Part shown: positions 28,468 through 38,934 of the stretch, in pieces
Numbering within the stretch: position 1 is the stretch's first letter
Layout of the letters: every line of letters starts with the position of its first letter
Assembly: GCA_018335925.1 (NCBI GenBank)
Contig: JAGXRF010000018.1
Coordinates: 1 to 64,000 of the forward strand
Reading direction: 5' to 3'
From: Flavobacteriales bacterium
GTDB taxonomy: Bacteria; Bacteroidota; Bacteroidia; Flavobacteriales; Flavobacteriaceae
DNA: 64,000 bases
The notes under the pieces: model-generated
The model's database searches: none
The model's input: only the letters and a program-made list of their open reading frames with translations
Told to the model about the DNA's origin: nothing
Translations under genes and position numbers: made by a program

Positions 28468-31400
28468 TTGAAAAACAATTGGTTACAAGCTTATAAATTA
28501 TCTGTTATACTGTTATTTTTTTTCTGCATACAAATGTCGTTTGCTCAAGAAGAGGATGGCATTAACGATACTATTAAAGGGTATAATGTTGGAAAAATTC
28601 AATTAAAAAATCCAAAAAGCGTAGTTGGAGCATACACCTATGATGAAAAAAATGACCAATATGTTTACAACAACAAATTTGGAGAGTACAACATTGATTT
28701 TCCGCAAATTCTTACCAGAAAAGAATACGAAGACAGAGTTCGAAAAGAATCTATCCGAAATTATTTCAAAGAAAAGCTAGATGCTATAGATGGAAGAAAA
28801 CAAGGTGCTGAAGATTTAAAGAAAGATTTATTGCCCAAATACTACGTTCGTTCCGGCTTATTCGAAGCTATTTTTGGAAGCAATACCATCGATATTCAGC
28901 CAAGAGGTTCTGTAGAAATGGATTTAGGTGTTCGACACACTCGTCAGGACAACCCATCGTTTTCTCCTCGAAATCGTTCCAATACTATTTTCGATTTTGA
29001 CCAAAGAGTCAGCATGAATTTGACCGGGAAAGTAGGAACCAGAATGAATGTAAATGTAAATTACGATACCCAATCTACATTTGCATTTCAAAATTTAATC
29101 AAGTTAGAATACGCACCAGAGGAGGATAATATTTTACAGAAATTAGAAGTAGGTAACATCAACTTACCCTTAAACAATACTTTAATCAGAGGAGCTCAGA
29201 GTTTGTTCGGGGTAAAAGCACAGTTTCAGTTTGGTAAAACTACGGTAACCGGAGTATTCTCTGAACAAAAATCGCAAACTCGATCGGTAACTGCACAAGG
29301 TGGAGGAACCTTACAAGATTTTGAATTGTTTGCTTTAGATTATGATGCAGACAGGCACTTCTTTTTGTCGCAGTTTTTCCGAAACCAATACGATAGAGCA
29401 TTAAGAAACTATCCTTTCATTGATTCGAGGGTACAAATTACCAGATTAGAAGTTTGGATAACCAATCGTCAGAACAGAATCAATACCACTCCCGATGGTA
29501 ATAATTTAAGAAATATCATCGCATTGCAAGATTTAGGAGAATCTCCAGTTATGGGAGTTCCTAACGAACAAATCGTTGGGATAGATCCTATTCCAGGTAA
29601 TTTCTTTACATCTGGTTTCAATACTCCTTCACAAAACTCAAACAATTTATTAGATCCTTCCAGAATAAGTTCAGGAACAGGTTTGTTGAATTCTTCTATC
29701 AGACAAATGGTTTCTTCAGCAAGTGGCTTTAATTTCAATGCCATCGAAGGATTAGACTATGCTCGATTAGAAAATGCAAGAAAGTTAAATCCAAACGAAT
29801 ATACTTTTCATCCACAGTTAGGGTATATTTCCTTACAACAACGATTGGCTAACGACGAAGTAATTGCAGTAGCATTTCAATATACCATAGGTGATCAAGT
29901 ATATCAAGTGGGAGAATTTGGGAATGATGGAATCGAATCAACGGTGGTAGATCCAAACAACCAAATTCCGGAAACCCAATCGTTGGTTTTAAAATTATTA
30001 AAAAGTAGTTTGACCAATGTGAACAAACCAATTTGGAATTTGATGATGAAAAACATCTACCAAATTCCGGGTGGAATGCAACTAACCCAAGACGATTTCC
30101 GTTTTAATATTTTATATGTAGATCCGGCACCATTAAATTATATTACTCCGTTTCAAAACCCAGACGGAACCACACCATTGCCTTTACCAAATGATGTGGC
30201 AGAAACCCCACTTTTAAAAGTATTTAACGTTGACCGATTAAATTTTAACAACGACCCTCAAGAAGGTGGAGATGGTTTTTTTGACTTCTACCCAGGATTA
30301 ACGGTTGACCCACAAAACGGAAGAATTATATTTACTAGTGTGGAGCCTTTTGGTCGTCACTTATTTCAAAAATTAAACACCAATTCTGGAGAAGATTATA
30401 ATTTTCCGGCTTCGTATAACCCTAACCAAAATAAGTATGTATACAATACCATGTATACAAGTACCCAAGCGTTTGCATTACAAAATAGTGAGAAAAATAA
30501 ATTCCTTTTGAAAGGAAGGTTTAAATCTACCGGTGGAGATGGTATTCCAATTGGGGCATTTAATGTTCCTCGTGGATCAGTAGTGGTTACCGCAGGAGGT
30601 AGAAGATTAGTGGAAGGACAAGATTATACAGTAAACTACCAATTAGGAAGGGTTCGAATTTTAGATCCATCGTTGCAAAATGCATCTGTTCCAATTCAAA
30701 TTTCTGTAGAGAATAATACCTTTTTTGGACAACAAACCAGACGATTTTTTGGAGTTAATGTGGACCATCAATTCAATGAAAAATTCCAAGTAGGCGCAAC
30801 CTTTTTAAAACTAACAGAAAGACCATTTACCCAAAAGTCAACCTTTGGTCAGGAGTCGGTTAATAATTCGATATTCGGATTTAACGCAAACTATTCTACC
30901 GAAGTTCCATTATTAACTCGATTGGTAAACAAATTGCCAAACATTAAAACTGATGTGCCTTCAAATTTATCGGTTCGTGGTGAAGTTGCTTTCTTACAAC
31001 CAGACACCCCTAGACAAGATAATTTTAATGGAGAATCTACCTTATACGTTGATGATTTTGAAGGTTCGCAATCTACCATCGATATGCGTTCGCCTTTAGC
31101 TTGGAGTTTGGCGAGTGTACCGGTTAGAAATAATAGTAGTCCGTACAACTTTTTCGGAGAAAACAACGACCTAAGCTACGGATATCGTAGGTCTAAATTA
31201 AGTTGGTACAGCATTGATCCAATTTTCTTTACCAGCCAAAGACCAGCCGGCATGCTCGATCAAGATTTTGCATTTAATAAAACCAGAAGAATTTTTATTC
31301 GAGAGTTGTTTCCGGTAACTGATATTGCTTTAGGAGAAACTACTGTAGTAAATACCCTAGATTTAGCCTATTATCCAAGAGAAAGAGGCCCCTATAATTA

Positions 31401-34400
31401 CAACCCCGAAGTTGCAAATGGAACGCCATTTTTAAATCCTCAAAACAATTTTGGAGGAATCATGCGTGCCATCAATTCTACCAATTTTGAACAAGGAAAT
31501 GTAGAATACATCCAATTTTGGATGTTAGATCCTTATGTAAATGACGAACACACACCAACCAACCAAGGGAAAATATACTTTAACTTGGGTGAAATATCAG
31601 AAGATGTATTAAAAGACGGAAGAAAACAATACGAAAACGGATTGCCGGAAGCAAATGGAACCACACCAACAGTGCCTACTATATGGGGGAGAGTGCCAGC
31701 TTCTCAATCGTTAATTTATGCTTTTGATACCACACCGGCTAACCGACTGGTGCAAGATGTAGGTTTGGATGGTATTTCTGATGCTGACGAAGCTAATTTA
31801 CCTGGAATTAATCCTGGTTTTGCCGCACAAACTGACCCTGCAGCAGACAATTACGAGTTTTATTTGAGCAGAACAGGTAATGTAATTGAGCGTTATAAAA
31901 ATTACAACGGATTTGAACGAAATTCCCCGGTGGAAGTTACAGATACCAATAGAGGAAACAACACCTTACCTGATGTAGAGGATATTAACCGAGACAATAC
32001 CATGAATACCATCAATGCGTATTTTGAGTATAGTGTAGATGTGAGACCGGGAATGCAAGTTGGAGAAAATTACATCACCGATATAAGAGAAACCGTAGAA
32101 CAAGTAAATACTGGCGGAGGAACAGCTAGTATTCCTGCAAGATGGATACAGTTTAAGATACCGGTAATTGAACCGGAAAGAACTATAGGAAGCATTGCAG
32201 ATTTTCGCTCTATACGATTCATGCGAATGTTCATGACAGGATTTTCTGATGAAATTGTAGTACGATTTGGGACCTTAGAATTGATTAGAGGTGAATGGAG
32301 AAGATTCTTATCTACTTTAGATCCTACAGATCCTAATTTAGAGGATGACGATACTTCATTTGATGTGTTGGCAGTAAATATTCAGGAAAACTCCAATCGT
32401 CAACCTATTAATTATGTATTGCCTCCAGGGGTAGTTCGCGAGCAATTGAATAACAACAATACAGTTATCAACCAAAATGAACAATCCTTAGCTTTAAGAG
32501 TAACCAAAAAACCAAATTCAGATGTAGGTGGTTTAGGAGGTTTACAACCGGGTGACTCTAGAGCGGTGTTTAAAAATGTAGAAATTGACATGCGTCAGTT
32601 TAACAAACTTCGAATGTTTTTACATGCAGAAGCAGTAGAAGATAATGGAAATGCCAATCGATTAAAAGATGATGAAATGGTTGCATTTATTCGGTTTGGA
32701 AACGATTTTACTCAGAATTTTTACCAAGTAGAAGTTCCGTTAAAAGTTACAAACCATGGAGAAAGTGCTCCAGATAGGGTTTGGCCATTAGAAAATGAGT
32801 TGGAATTAAACATGGCTTTATTAACGCAAATAAAAATTTTATCCAGACAAAATCCGGTTGGGCCAGATGAAATATTTTTCAGAGACGAAGTAGAATTAGA
32901 TCCTGCAGCATCCGGAAAATCAACTGCCAAACTTAGAATTGGTGTGAAAGGAAATCCAAACTTTGGTTTGGTAAGAACCTTAATGGTTGGGGTTAAAAAC
33001 CAAACTAATCGATTAGAAACTTCAACGGGAATTGATCCAAAAGACATAAGAGGTGAAGTTTGGTTTAACGAACTTCGAGTTTCTGATTTGAATAACAAAG
33101 GGGGCATGGCAGCGGTATTGAATGTAGATACCAATATGGCAGATTTTGCAACTGTTTCTGCAGTAGGTAGAATGAGTACCATTGGTTTTGGAGGAATTGA
33201 ACAAGGAGTAAATGAACGTAGCCGTGAGGATATGCGTCAATATGATGTGGTAACCAATCTTAGTTTAGGAAAGTTACTGCCACAAAAATGGGGAATCAAC
33301 TTGCCATTTAATTACGCAGTAGGTGAACAAACTATTACTCCAGAATACGATCCTTTTAATCAAGATATCCGTTTAAAGCAATTGTTAGACGTAACTGAAA
33401 ACGAAGCTGAAAAAGAATTCATAAGAGGCAGAGCAATTGATTATACCAAGCGAAGAAGTATTAACTTTATAGGAGTAAGAAAAGAAAGACAACCTGAGCA
33501 AAAACCTCATGTGTATGATATTGAAAACTTTACATTTTCTCATTCTTACAACATTACAGAGCGACACGATTTTGAAATTGAGAATTATGTAGACCAATCT
33601 ACCCGTTCCGCAGTAGATTACAATTATGCCTTTGTTAACAAACCAATAGAGCCTCTTAAAAAAGTTAAAAAACTGAGAGACAATCGTTATTGGAAGATTC
33701 TGGGTGATTTGAATTTTAATTATTTGCCTAGCAATATTAATTTTAGTACCAACATCATTCGTCAATTCAACCGACAACAATTCAGAAATATTGATGTTCA
33801 AGGCATTGGTATTGATCCATTGTACAGAAGAAATTATATGTTTAACTATAACTACGGTTTCAACTTTAACTTAACCAAGTCGTTTAAAGTGAACTATACG
33901 GCAAACACTAACAATTTGGTAAGAAACTATATGGATGAATTCAATGTGCCAGATAATGACAATACCATTTGGGACGATTATTGGAGCATTGGTACACCTA
34001 ACATGCACAACCAACAATTGATTGTAAACTACGATTTGCCAATCAACAAGCTGCCATTCTTAAGTTTTTTAAAAGCAAACTACTCTTATACCGGTAGTTT
34101 TATGTGGCAACGGGCCTCATTAGCTCTTAACCAAATTGATGATGGCAACGGAAATATATTCGACTTAGGAAATACCATCCAAAACCAAGGAGCTCATCGA
34201 TTAAATACAACCATGAACATGGATTTGTTTTACAAATACATTGGATTGGTAAAAGGCCCAAAAAAGCCAGCAACTACTGCACCTTCCGGACCACCAAAAC
34301 CAGGAGAAAGAATAGAAAGCAAAAAAGCTGCAAATACCAATAGTTCCAATGTATTTATGGATGGGGTAATCGGATTTGTAACTTCTTTAAAAAATGTACA

Positions 34401-35712
34401 AGTTAACTACACCCAAAATAGTGGGATGGCTTTACCTGGTTATACCCAATCACTCGGGTTTTTTGGAACCAGCAGACCTTCTTTTGCATTTACCATGGGG
34501 TTACAAGACGATGTTCGTCATGAAGCAGCTAGAAGAGGTTGGTTAACTATTTTCCCGGAATTCAACCAGCCTTACACCCAAACTTTACAAAAGCAATTAA
34601 ATGTAACTGCAAAAATGGAATTGTTCCCAGATTTTTCTATCGACTTAATTGCTGATAGAAATTACATGGAGAATTTCTCAGAACAATACGATGTAGAAAA
34701 CGGAATTTATAATTCCAGATCTCCGAACTTCTTCGGAAATTATTCCATATCCACGGCATTAATTAGAACTGCTTTTTCTGCTAGTGATGAAATTAGTTCC
34801 GCAGCTTTTCAAGATTTTAGAGACAATCGTTTGCAAGTGGCAAATCGTTTGGCAGAAAGATATTATGGCTCTCCAAACTTCCCAACAGTTACCGATCCAA
34901 ATAATCCTAATTTTGGATATCCGGTTGGTTTCGGTAGAAATGCCCAAGAAGTTTTGATCCCTGCTTTTATGGCTGCTTATTCAGGAAGTGATGCGGGACA
35001 AGTTTCTTTAAGTCCTTTCCGAAATGTTCCGGTGCCAAACTGGAATATCAAATACACCGGATTAATGCGATATGAATTTTTTAAAGACAGATTCCGAAGA
35101 TTCTCCATCCAACATAACTATCGTTCTACTGTAACCATTAATAACTTCCGGTCTAATTTACAATACGATCAAAACCCTGGAGCTACAGACGATTCCGGTA
35201 ATTTAATTCCACAATTATTAATAGGAAATATCAACTTAGTAGAACAATTCAATCCGTTGGTAAGAGTAGAATTTGAAACCAAAAGTTCCTTCCGATTTTT
35301 AGGAGAAATGAAAAAAGACCGTGCTTTATCGTTGAGTTTCGACAATAATTTGTTAACCGAAGTACAAGGAGAGGAATATATTATTGGATTAGGTTATCGT
35401 ATCAAAAATGTAAGGTTGCTTCAAGGTTTGGCAGATAATAATGGAGTTATACAAAGTGATTTGAACATCAGAACCGATTTTTCATTCAGAGACAACAAAA
35501 CCATTGTTCGTTACCTGGATTTGGATAACAATCAGTTAGGAGGTGGTCAAAACATTTGGTCGGCTAAATTAACCGCAGATTATGCATTTAGTAAAAATTT
35601 AACGGCTATATTTACATATGACCACACCTTTAACCGTGCTGTAATTTCTACTGCTTTTCCTGTTACCAACATCAGAGCATTTTTTACTTTACGATACAAT
35701 TTTGGAAACTAA
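28468..35712 (+). CDS. sprA: SprA, outer-membrane translocon of the type IX secretion system
   Basis: 2414 residues. SprA forms the giant outer-membrane barrel through which T9SS substrates, including gliding adhesins, leave the cell. A signal peptide (hydrophobic core to ...QMSFAQ, about residue 26) is followed by the SprA N-terminal region ([26 protein letters not shown]). Family-typical segments follow throughout, such as [22 protein letters not shown] and [14 protein letters not shown], with the usual C-terminal Phe/aromatic barrel ending [10 protein letters not shown]. The start is a TTG; the first ATG would cut into the signal peptide. It overlaps no other gene. A substrate with a T9SS sorting domain is encoded at 52665. 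Confidence 0.97.
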   Translation: MKNNWLQAYKLSVILLFFFCIQMSFAQEEDGINDTIKGYNVGKIQLKNPKSVVGAYTYDEKNDQYVYNNKFGEYNIDFPQILTRKEYEDRVRKESIRNYFKEKLDAIDGRKQGAEDLKKDLLPKYYVRSGLFEAIFGSNTIDIQPRGSVEMDLGVRHTRQDNPSFSPRNRSNTIFDFDQRVSMNLTGKVGTRMNVNVNYDTQSTFAFQNLIKLEYAPEEDNILQKLEVGNINLPLNNTLIRGAQSLFGVKAQFQFGKTTVTGVFSEQKSQTRSVTAQGGGTLQDFELFALDYDADRHFFLSQFFRNQYDRALRNYPFIDSRVQITRLEVWITNRQNRINTTPDGNNLRNIIALQDLGESPVMGVPNEQIVGIDPIPGNFFTSGFNTPSQNSNNLLDPSRISSGTGLLNSSIRQMVSSASGFNFNAIEGLDYARLENARKLNPNEYTFHPQLGYISLQQRLANDEVIAVAFQYTIGDQVYQVGEFGNDGIESTVVDPNNQIPETQSLVLKLLKSSLTNVNKPIWNLMMKNIYQIPGGMQLTQDDFRFNILYVDPAPLNYITPFQNPDGTTPLPLPNDVAETPLLKVFNVDRLNFNNDPQEGGDGFFDFYPGLTVDPQNGRIIFTSVEPFGRHLFQKLNTNSGEDYNFPASYNPNQNKYVYNTMYTSTQAFALQNSEKNKFLLKGRFKSTGGDGIPIGAFNVPRGSVVVTAGGRRLVEGQDYTVNYQLGRVRILDPSLQNASVPIQISVENNTFFGQQTRRFFGVNVDHQFNEKFQVGATFLKLTERPFTQKSTFGQESVNNSIFGFNANYSTEVPLLTRLVNKLPNIKTDVPSNLSVRGEVAFLQPDTPRQDNFNGESTLYVDDFEGSQSTIDMRSPLAWSLASVPVRNNSSPYNFFGENNDLSYGYRRSKLSWYSIDPIFFTSQRPAGMLDQDFAFNKTRRIFIRELFPVTDIALGETTVVNTLDLAYYPRERGPYNYNPEVANGTPFLNPQNNFGGIMRAINSTNFEQGNVEYIQFWMLDPYVNDEHTPTNQGKIYFNLGEISEDVLKDGRKQYENGLPEANGTTPTVPTIWGRVPASQSLIYAFDTTPANRLVQDVGLDGISDADEANLPGINPGFAAQTDPAADNYEFYLSRTGNVIERYKNYNGFERNSPVEVTDTNRGNNTLPDVEDINRDNTMNTINAYFEYSVDVRPGMQVGENYITDIRETVEQVNTGGGTASIPARWIQFKIPVIEPERTIGSIADFRSIRFMRMFMTGFSDEIVVRFGTLELIRGEWRRFLSTLDPTDPNLEDDDTSFDVLAVNIQENSNRQPINYVLPPGVVREQLNNNNTVINQNEQSLALRVTKKPNSDVGGLGGLQPGDSRAVFKNVEIDMRQFNKLRMFLHAEAVEDNGNANRLKDDEMVAFIRFGNDFTQNFYQVEVPLKVTNHGESAPDRVWPLENELELNMALLTQIKILSRQNPVGPDEIFFRDEVELDPAASGKSTAKLRIGVKGNPNFGLVRTLMVGVKNQTNRLETSTGIDPKDIRGEVWFNELRVSDLNNKGGMAAVLNVDTNMADFATVSAVGRMSTIGFGGIEQGVNERSREDMRQYDVVTNLSLGKLLPQKWGINLPFNYAVGEQTITPEYDPFNQDIRLKQLLDVTENEAEKEFIRGRAIDYTKRRSINFIGVRKERQPEQKPHVYDIENFTFSHSYNITERHDFEIENYVDQSTRSAVDYNYAFVNKPIEPLKKVKKLRDNRYWKILGDLNFNYLPSNINFSTNIIRQFNRQQFRNIDVQGIGIDPLYRRNYMFNYNYGFNFNLTKSFKVNYTANTNNLVRNYMDEFNVPDNDNTIWDDYWSIGTPNMHNQQLIVNYDLPINKLPFLSFLKANYSYTGSFMWQRASLALNQIDDGNGNIFDLGNTIQNQGAHRLNTTMNMDLFYKYIGLVKGPKKPATTAPSGPPKPGERIESKKAANTNSSNVFMDGVIGFVTSLKNVQVNYTQNSGMALPGYTQSLGFFGTSRPSFAFTMGLQDDVRHEAARRGWLTIFPEFNQPYTQTLQKQLNVTAKMELFPDFSIDLIADRNYMENFSEQYDVENGIYNSRSPNFFGNYSISTALIRTAFSASDEISSAAFQDFRDNRLQVANRLAERYYGSPNFPTVTDPNNPNFGYPVGFGRNAQEVLIPAFMAAYSGSDAGQVSLSPFRNVPVPNWNIKYTGLMRYEFFKDRFRRFSIQHNYRSTVTINNFRSNLQYDQNPGATDDSGNLIPQLLIGNINLVEQFNPLVRVEFETKSSFRFLGEMKKDRALSLSFDNNLLTEVQGEEYIIGLGYRIKNVRLLQGLADNNGVIQSDLNIRTDFSFRDNKTIVRYLDLDNNQLGGGQNIWSAKLTADYAFSKNLTAIFTYDHTFNRAVISTAFPVTNIRAFFTLRYNFGN

Positions 35713-35777
35713 TTTTTACAAACATTTTACTTTCAAAATTTGATTTTTACCAATACATTTGGAAAAAAATAAACAAC

Positions 35778-36158
35778 ATGAACATACCAGCAAACTTAAA
35801 GTACACAAAAGACCACGAATGGGTTTCCTTAAACGGTGATATTGCAACCGTTGGAATTACAGATTTTGCACAAAAAGAACTTGGTGACATTGTGTATGTA
35901 GAAGTAGAAACTTTGGATCAAACTTTAGAACAGGATGAAGTTTTTGGAACTGTAGAGGCAGTGAAAACAGTTTCCGATTTGTTTTTACCATTAAGCGGTG
36001 AAATCATTGAGTTCAATGATGCTTTAGAACAAGAACCTGAAAAAGTAAATACCGACCCTTATGGAGATGGTTGGATGGTAAAAGTAAAAATTTCAGATGC
36101 TTCTCAATGGGATGCTTTATTAGATAGCGAAGCATACAAAGCATTAATTGGTGCCTAA
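35778..36158 (+). CDS. gcvH: Glycine cleavage system H protein
   Basis: 126 residues. Lipoyl carrier that shuttles the aminomethyl group between the P, T and L proteins of glycine cleavage. The lipoylation lysine is Lys63 in [18 protein letters not shown], the family signature. Length is normal. Followed at once by the VanZ-like gene, whose start overlaps the gcvH stop. Confidence 0.97.
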   Translation: MNIPANLKYTKDHEWVSLNGDIATVGITDFAQKELGDIVYVEVETLDQTLEQDEVFGTVEAVKTVSDLFLPLSGEIIEFNDALEQEPEKVNTDPYGDGWMVKVKISDASQWDALLDSEAYKALIGA

Positions 36159-36534
36159 ATCATTTATTTGGATAGGATTATTGGTTTGGATGTCTCTATT
36201 GATGGGATTAAGCCTAACGAGTACCAATAATTTTCCAAAAATAGATTTTACTTACACAGACAAGTTCTACCACTTTACTTTTTATTTTGTATTACAATTA
36301 GGATGGTTGTTGTTTTGGAGAATTATTAAAGGTTTAACATGGCAAAATTCTGCCCGATATGCTTTAACTATTTCTTTTACTTACGGCTTGTTGATTGAGT
36401 TTTTACAAAAGTATTTAACGCTTTACAGAGAGTTTGATTGGTGGGATGTTGCATTTAATGCATTAGGTGCAATTTTTGGAACAATTGTTGTGTTAAGATT
36501 CCAAACTTTTTTTGACCAAAAAGTTTTCAAATAA
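36148..36534 (+). CDS. VanZ-like membrane protein
   Basis: 128 residues with four predicted membrane helices. The family motif is [21 protein letters not shown], followed by a C-terminal [23 protein letters not shown], as in VanZ/phosphotransbutyrylase-like small membrane proteins common in Flavobacteriia. Function is unknown beyond its link with glycopeptide and lipid phenotypes elsewhere. The start is a TTG at 36148 or the adjacent GTG at 36151; either overlaps gcvH, indicating translational coupling. Confidence 0.82.
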   Translation: MVPKSFIWIGLLVWMSLLMGLSLTSTNNFPKIDFTYTDKFYHFTFYFVLQLGWLLFWRIIKGLTWQNSARYALTISFTYGLLIEFLQKYLTLYREFDWWDVAFNALGAIFGTIVVLRFQTFFDQKVFK

Positions 36535-36570
36535 AAAATATAACTATATTAGCAACTCAAAAAATTAATT

Positions 36571-37293
36571 ATGGAACCAAAGAAAAATCCGAATGTAGAC
36601 CCAAGGAGAAATAGCTTCTTGTACTTCAGCTTAGGATTGTTCAGCATGGCATTGTTGTCTTACGTTGCCATTGAAATGAAAACCTATGAGAAGAGCTTGG
36701 AAGGTATTTCTAAAGCGGTAGATGATAGTTTTTTAGATGAGGATGTCCCTGTGACACTTCCTCCAAACAATCCACCACCACCACCACCTCCACCTCCACC
36801 AGCACCGGAGATTTTGAAAGTAGTAGAGGATAAAAAAGAAATCAAAGAAGTACAAATTCAATCAACCGAGACCAATCAGCAAGAAGAGGTGAAACCTGTA
36901 GAAGCAAAAAAGGTTGTGGTAATTGAAGAAGAAGTTGATGTTGATGTACCTTTCGCAATCATTGAAGATGTACCACTGTTCCCTGGTTGTGAAAAGGAGC
37001 CTAAAGACAAACAAAGAGAATGTTTCCAAAAGAAAATTCAACAATTTATCTTAAAAGAACAAAGATATCCTGAAGCAGCAATTGATGCCAATATTCAAGG
37101 AAAGGTATTTGTAAACTTTATTATTGAAAAAGACGGTTCTATTTCCGTTGCAGGAATGCGTGGTCCGAGTCCAATTCTTGAAAAAGAAGCTGCTAGGATT
37201 ATGACCAAAATGCCAAAAATGATTCCTGGTAAGCAAAGAGGGAAGCCTGTAAGAGTACCATACAGTATTCCAATTACATTCAAATTAGAGTAG
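36571..37293 (+). CDS. Energy transducer TonB (copy 1)
   Basis: 240 residues. It starts MEPKKNPNVDPRRNSF, a cytoplasmic tail, followed by one membrane helix (about 16-34), a Pro-rich periplasmic spacer with a run of ten prolines (about 68-77), and a C-terminal TonB domain (about 135-240) with FVNFIIEKDGSISVAGMRG and the end VPYSIPITFKLE. Transfers proton-motive energy to TonB-dependent outer-membrane transporters. The paralogue at 37402 has the same layout. Confidence 0.93.
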   Translation: MEPKKNPNVDPRRNSFLYFSLGLFSMALLSYVAIEMKTYEKSLEGISKAVDDSFLDEDVPVTLPPNNPPPPPPPPPPAPEILKVVEDKKEIKEVQIQSTETNQQEEVKPVEAKKVVVIEEEVDVDVPFAIIEDVPLFPGCEKEPKDKQRECFQKKIQQFILKEQRYPEAAIDANIQGKVFVNFIIEKDGSISVAGMRGPSPILEKEAARIMTKMPKMIPGKQRGKPVRVPYSIPITFKLE

Positions 37294-37312
37294 TACTACT
37301 TTATAATATATG

Positions 37313-37338
37313 AACCCCGATTTATCGGGGTTTTTTTA
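37313..37338 (+). terminator. Terminator after tonB copy 1
   Basis: Stem AACCCCGA (37313-37320) and TCGGGGTT (37325-37332) with TTTA loop and following T run, 20 bases after the stop codon. Confidence 0.92.
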
Positions 37339-37401
37339 TTTCGGCATGGTACTTGTTAAGTATATGTTAATATGATATTTATTAACCAAAACTTAGCAAC
37401 C

Positions 37402-38121
37402 ATGGAACCAAAAAAAAATCCACAAAAAGACCCAGCTCGTTTTAGTTCATTATTTTTTAGTGTAGCTATTGCCTTGTTAACATTAACCTCTTTGTTTGTT
37501 TTAGAAGCTTTTTTTCCAATTAATGAACCAGTTGTTCAAACGCAAAATAGCATAGAAGAGGTATTAGTTGCCGAAATTCCAATGGATAAAATTGTATTGG
37601 AAAGAACAGCACCAGTCCATCAAGTTGTAACCACTACGTTACCAACTCAAGCTAGTCCTGATAATGAAGTTGAAGATATCCAACAAACTCCTTCTCCCGA
37701 TCCTGAGCCTGAAAATTCTATAGTTCCTGCTGTAGCTATTCCAACTTTTGTGGAGCCAATTCCAGATGATGTGCCATTAAGTTTTGTTCACGAGGTCCCA
37801 GTTTTTCCTGGTTGTGAAAAAGTACCTAAAGAACAAAGGAGGTCTTGTTTGGAGCAAAAAATCAGAAGTTTTATAACCAATAATCAAAAGTTTCCGGAAT
37901 CAGCTTATGCAAATCGTCAACAAGGAAAAGTTTGGGTAGAGTTTTTAATTACCAATACAGGTTCCATTCAAATAGTGCAAGTTAGATCTCCATATCCAGT
38001 GTTTGAAAATGAAGCAAGAAGAGTAATCAATAAAATGCCAAAAATGATTCCAGGTAAACAAAATGGTAAAGAAATACATGTGAGATATACCATTCCAATT
38101 ACCTTTAAATACGAAGAATGA
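37402..38121 (+). CDS. Energy transducer TonB (copy 2, paralogue)
   Basis: 240 residues from the ATG at 37402, chosen because MEPKKNPQKDPARFSS matches the start of copy 1; the frame reaches up to 37372. Same layout: short tail, a membrane helix (about 16-36), an acidic Pro/Glu spacer without the long Pro run, and a TonB C-terminal domain with HEVPVFPGCEKVPKEQRRSC and WVEFLITNTGSIQIVQVRSP. A tandem duplicate with its own terminator, so it may be separately transcribed. Confidence 0.92.
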   Translation: MEPKKNPQKDPARFSSLFFSVAIALLTLTSLFVLEAFFPINEPVVQTQNSIEEVLVAEIPMDKIVLERTAPVHQVVTTTLPTQASPDNEVEDIQQTPSPDPEPENSIVPAVAIPTFVEPIPDDVPLSFVHEVPVFPGCEKVPKEQRRSCLEQKIRSFITNNQKFPESAYANRQQGKVWVEFLITNTGSIQIVQVRSPYPVFENEARRVINKMPKMIPGKQNGKEIHVRYTIPITFKYEE

Positions 38122-38140
38122 TTTGATAAAAAGCATTTAG

Positions 38141-38172
38141 ATATCCCGAAATTACTCGGGATATTTTTTTAT
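38141..38172 (+). terminator. Terminator after tonB copy 2
   Basis: Stem ATATCCCGA (38141-38149) and TCGGGATAT (38156-38164), 6-base loop, then a T run. Confidence 0.92.
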
Positions 38173-38182
38173 TTTTACCAGC

Positions 38183-38932
38183 ATGGAATTGAAACAATAT
38201 TTAGACGCAACCTATCTGAAACTTCCAGAGCAAGCAGGCCTAACGGAGGAACAAAATAACGAGGTAGTAAAGAATTTTATTCAGGAATGTATTGATGAGC
38301 AGTACCAATTGGTCATGATCAGACCAGATCAAGTACCAATTGCACGTCAAATGATTAACGAACAACATTCCAAAGTTCTGGTTGGTACTGTAATAGGATT
38401 TCCGGAAGGAACTTATTCTTTAGAGGAAAAACTAACTGAAGCAAAGAAAGCTATTGAAGATGGTGCAGACGAATTAGACTTTGTTTGTAATTATCATGCT
38501 TTTCAACAAGGGGATAATGCCATGGTAAAAAAAGAAATATTAGAAGGTACAAAATTAGGATTATCCAACCATAAAGTTGTAAAATGGATTATTGAAGTTG
38601 CAGCATTAAATGCAACCGAGATCATGAGAATATCTGCATTGATTAAAAATGTGGTGATTGCCAATTTTAAAGAAAATCAATATAGTCAGGTATTCGTAAA
38701 ATCTTCAACGGGTTTTTATCCAACAACAATTGGAAAACCAAATGGGGCTACTTTTGAAACCATTCAGTGGATGTTAGAAAACGCTTCTCCACTACCTGTA
38801 AAAGCAGCTGGAGGTGTCAAAACTTATGAAGATGCTGTTGAAATGATTCGAATGGGAGTGCAGCGAATTGGAACTTCTTCAGCAAAAGCAATTTTACAAA
38901 AAGGAAGTTCAATACCATCAAACAGCTATTAA
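38183..38932 (+). CDS. deoC: Deoxyribose-phosphate aldolase
   Basis: 249 residues. Cleaves 2-deoxyribose 5-phosphate to glyceraldehyde 3-phosphate and acetaldehyde. A TIM barrel with VLVGTVIGFPEGTYSLEEKL, the DELDFVCNYHAF segment (catalytic Asp), the Schiff-base Lys in VFVKSSTGFYPT and the second Lys in LPVKAAGGVKT. Length is normal. The RemB-like gene begins 2 bases after the stop, suggesting co-transcription despite unrelated function. Confidence 0.95.
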   Translation: MELKQYLDATYLKLPEQAGLTEEQNNEVVKNFIQECIDEQYQLVMIRPDQVPIARQMINEQHSKVLVGTVIGFPEGTYSLEEKLTEAKKAIEDGADELDFVCNYHAFQQGDNAMVKKEILEGTKLGLSNHKVVKWIIEVAALNATEIMRISALIKNVVIANFKENQYSQVFVKSSTGFYPTTIGKPNGATFETIQWMLENASPLPVKAAGGVKTYEDAVEMIRMGVQRIGTSSAKAILQKGSSIPSNSY

Positions 38933-38934
38933 TC

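Noticed and set aside
36768..36803. CCACCA-type simple repeat
   Set aside because: It encodes the proline spacer of TonB copy 1; an ordinary coding repeat, not a CRISPR or satellite.
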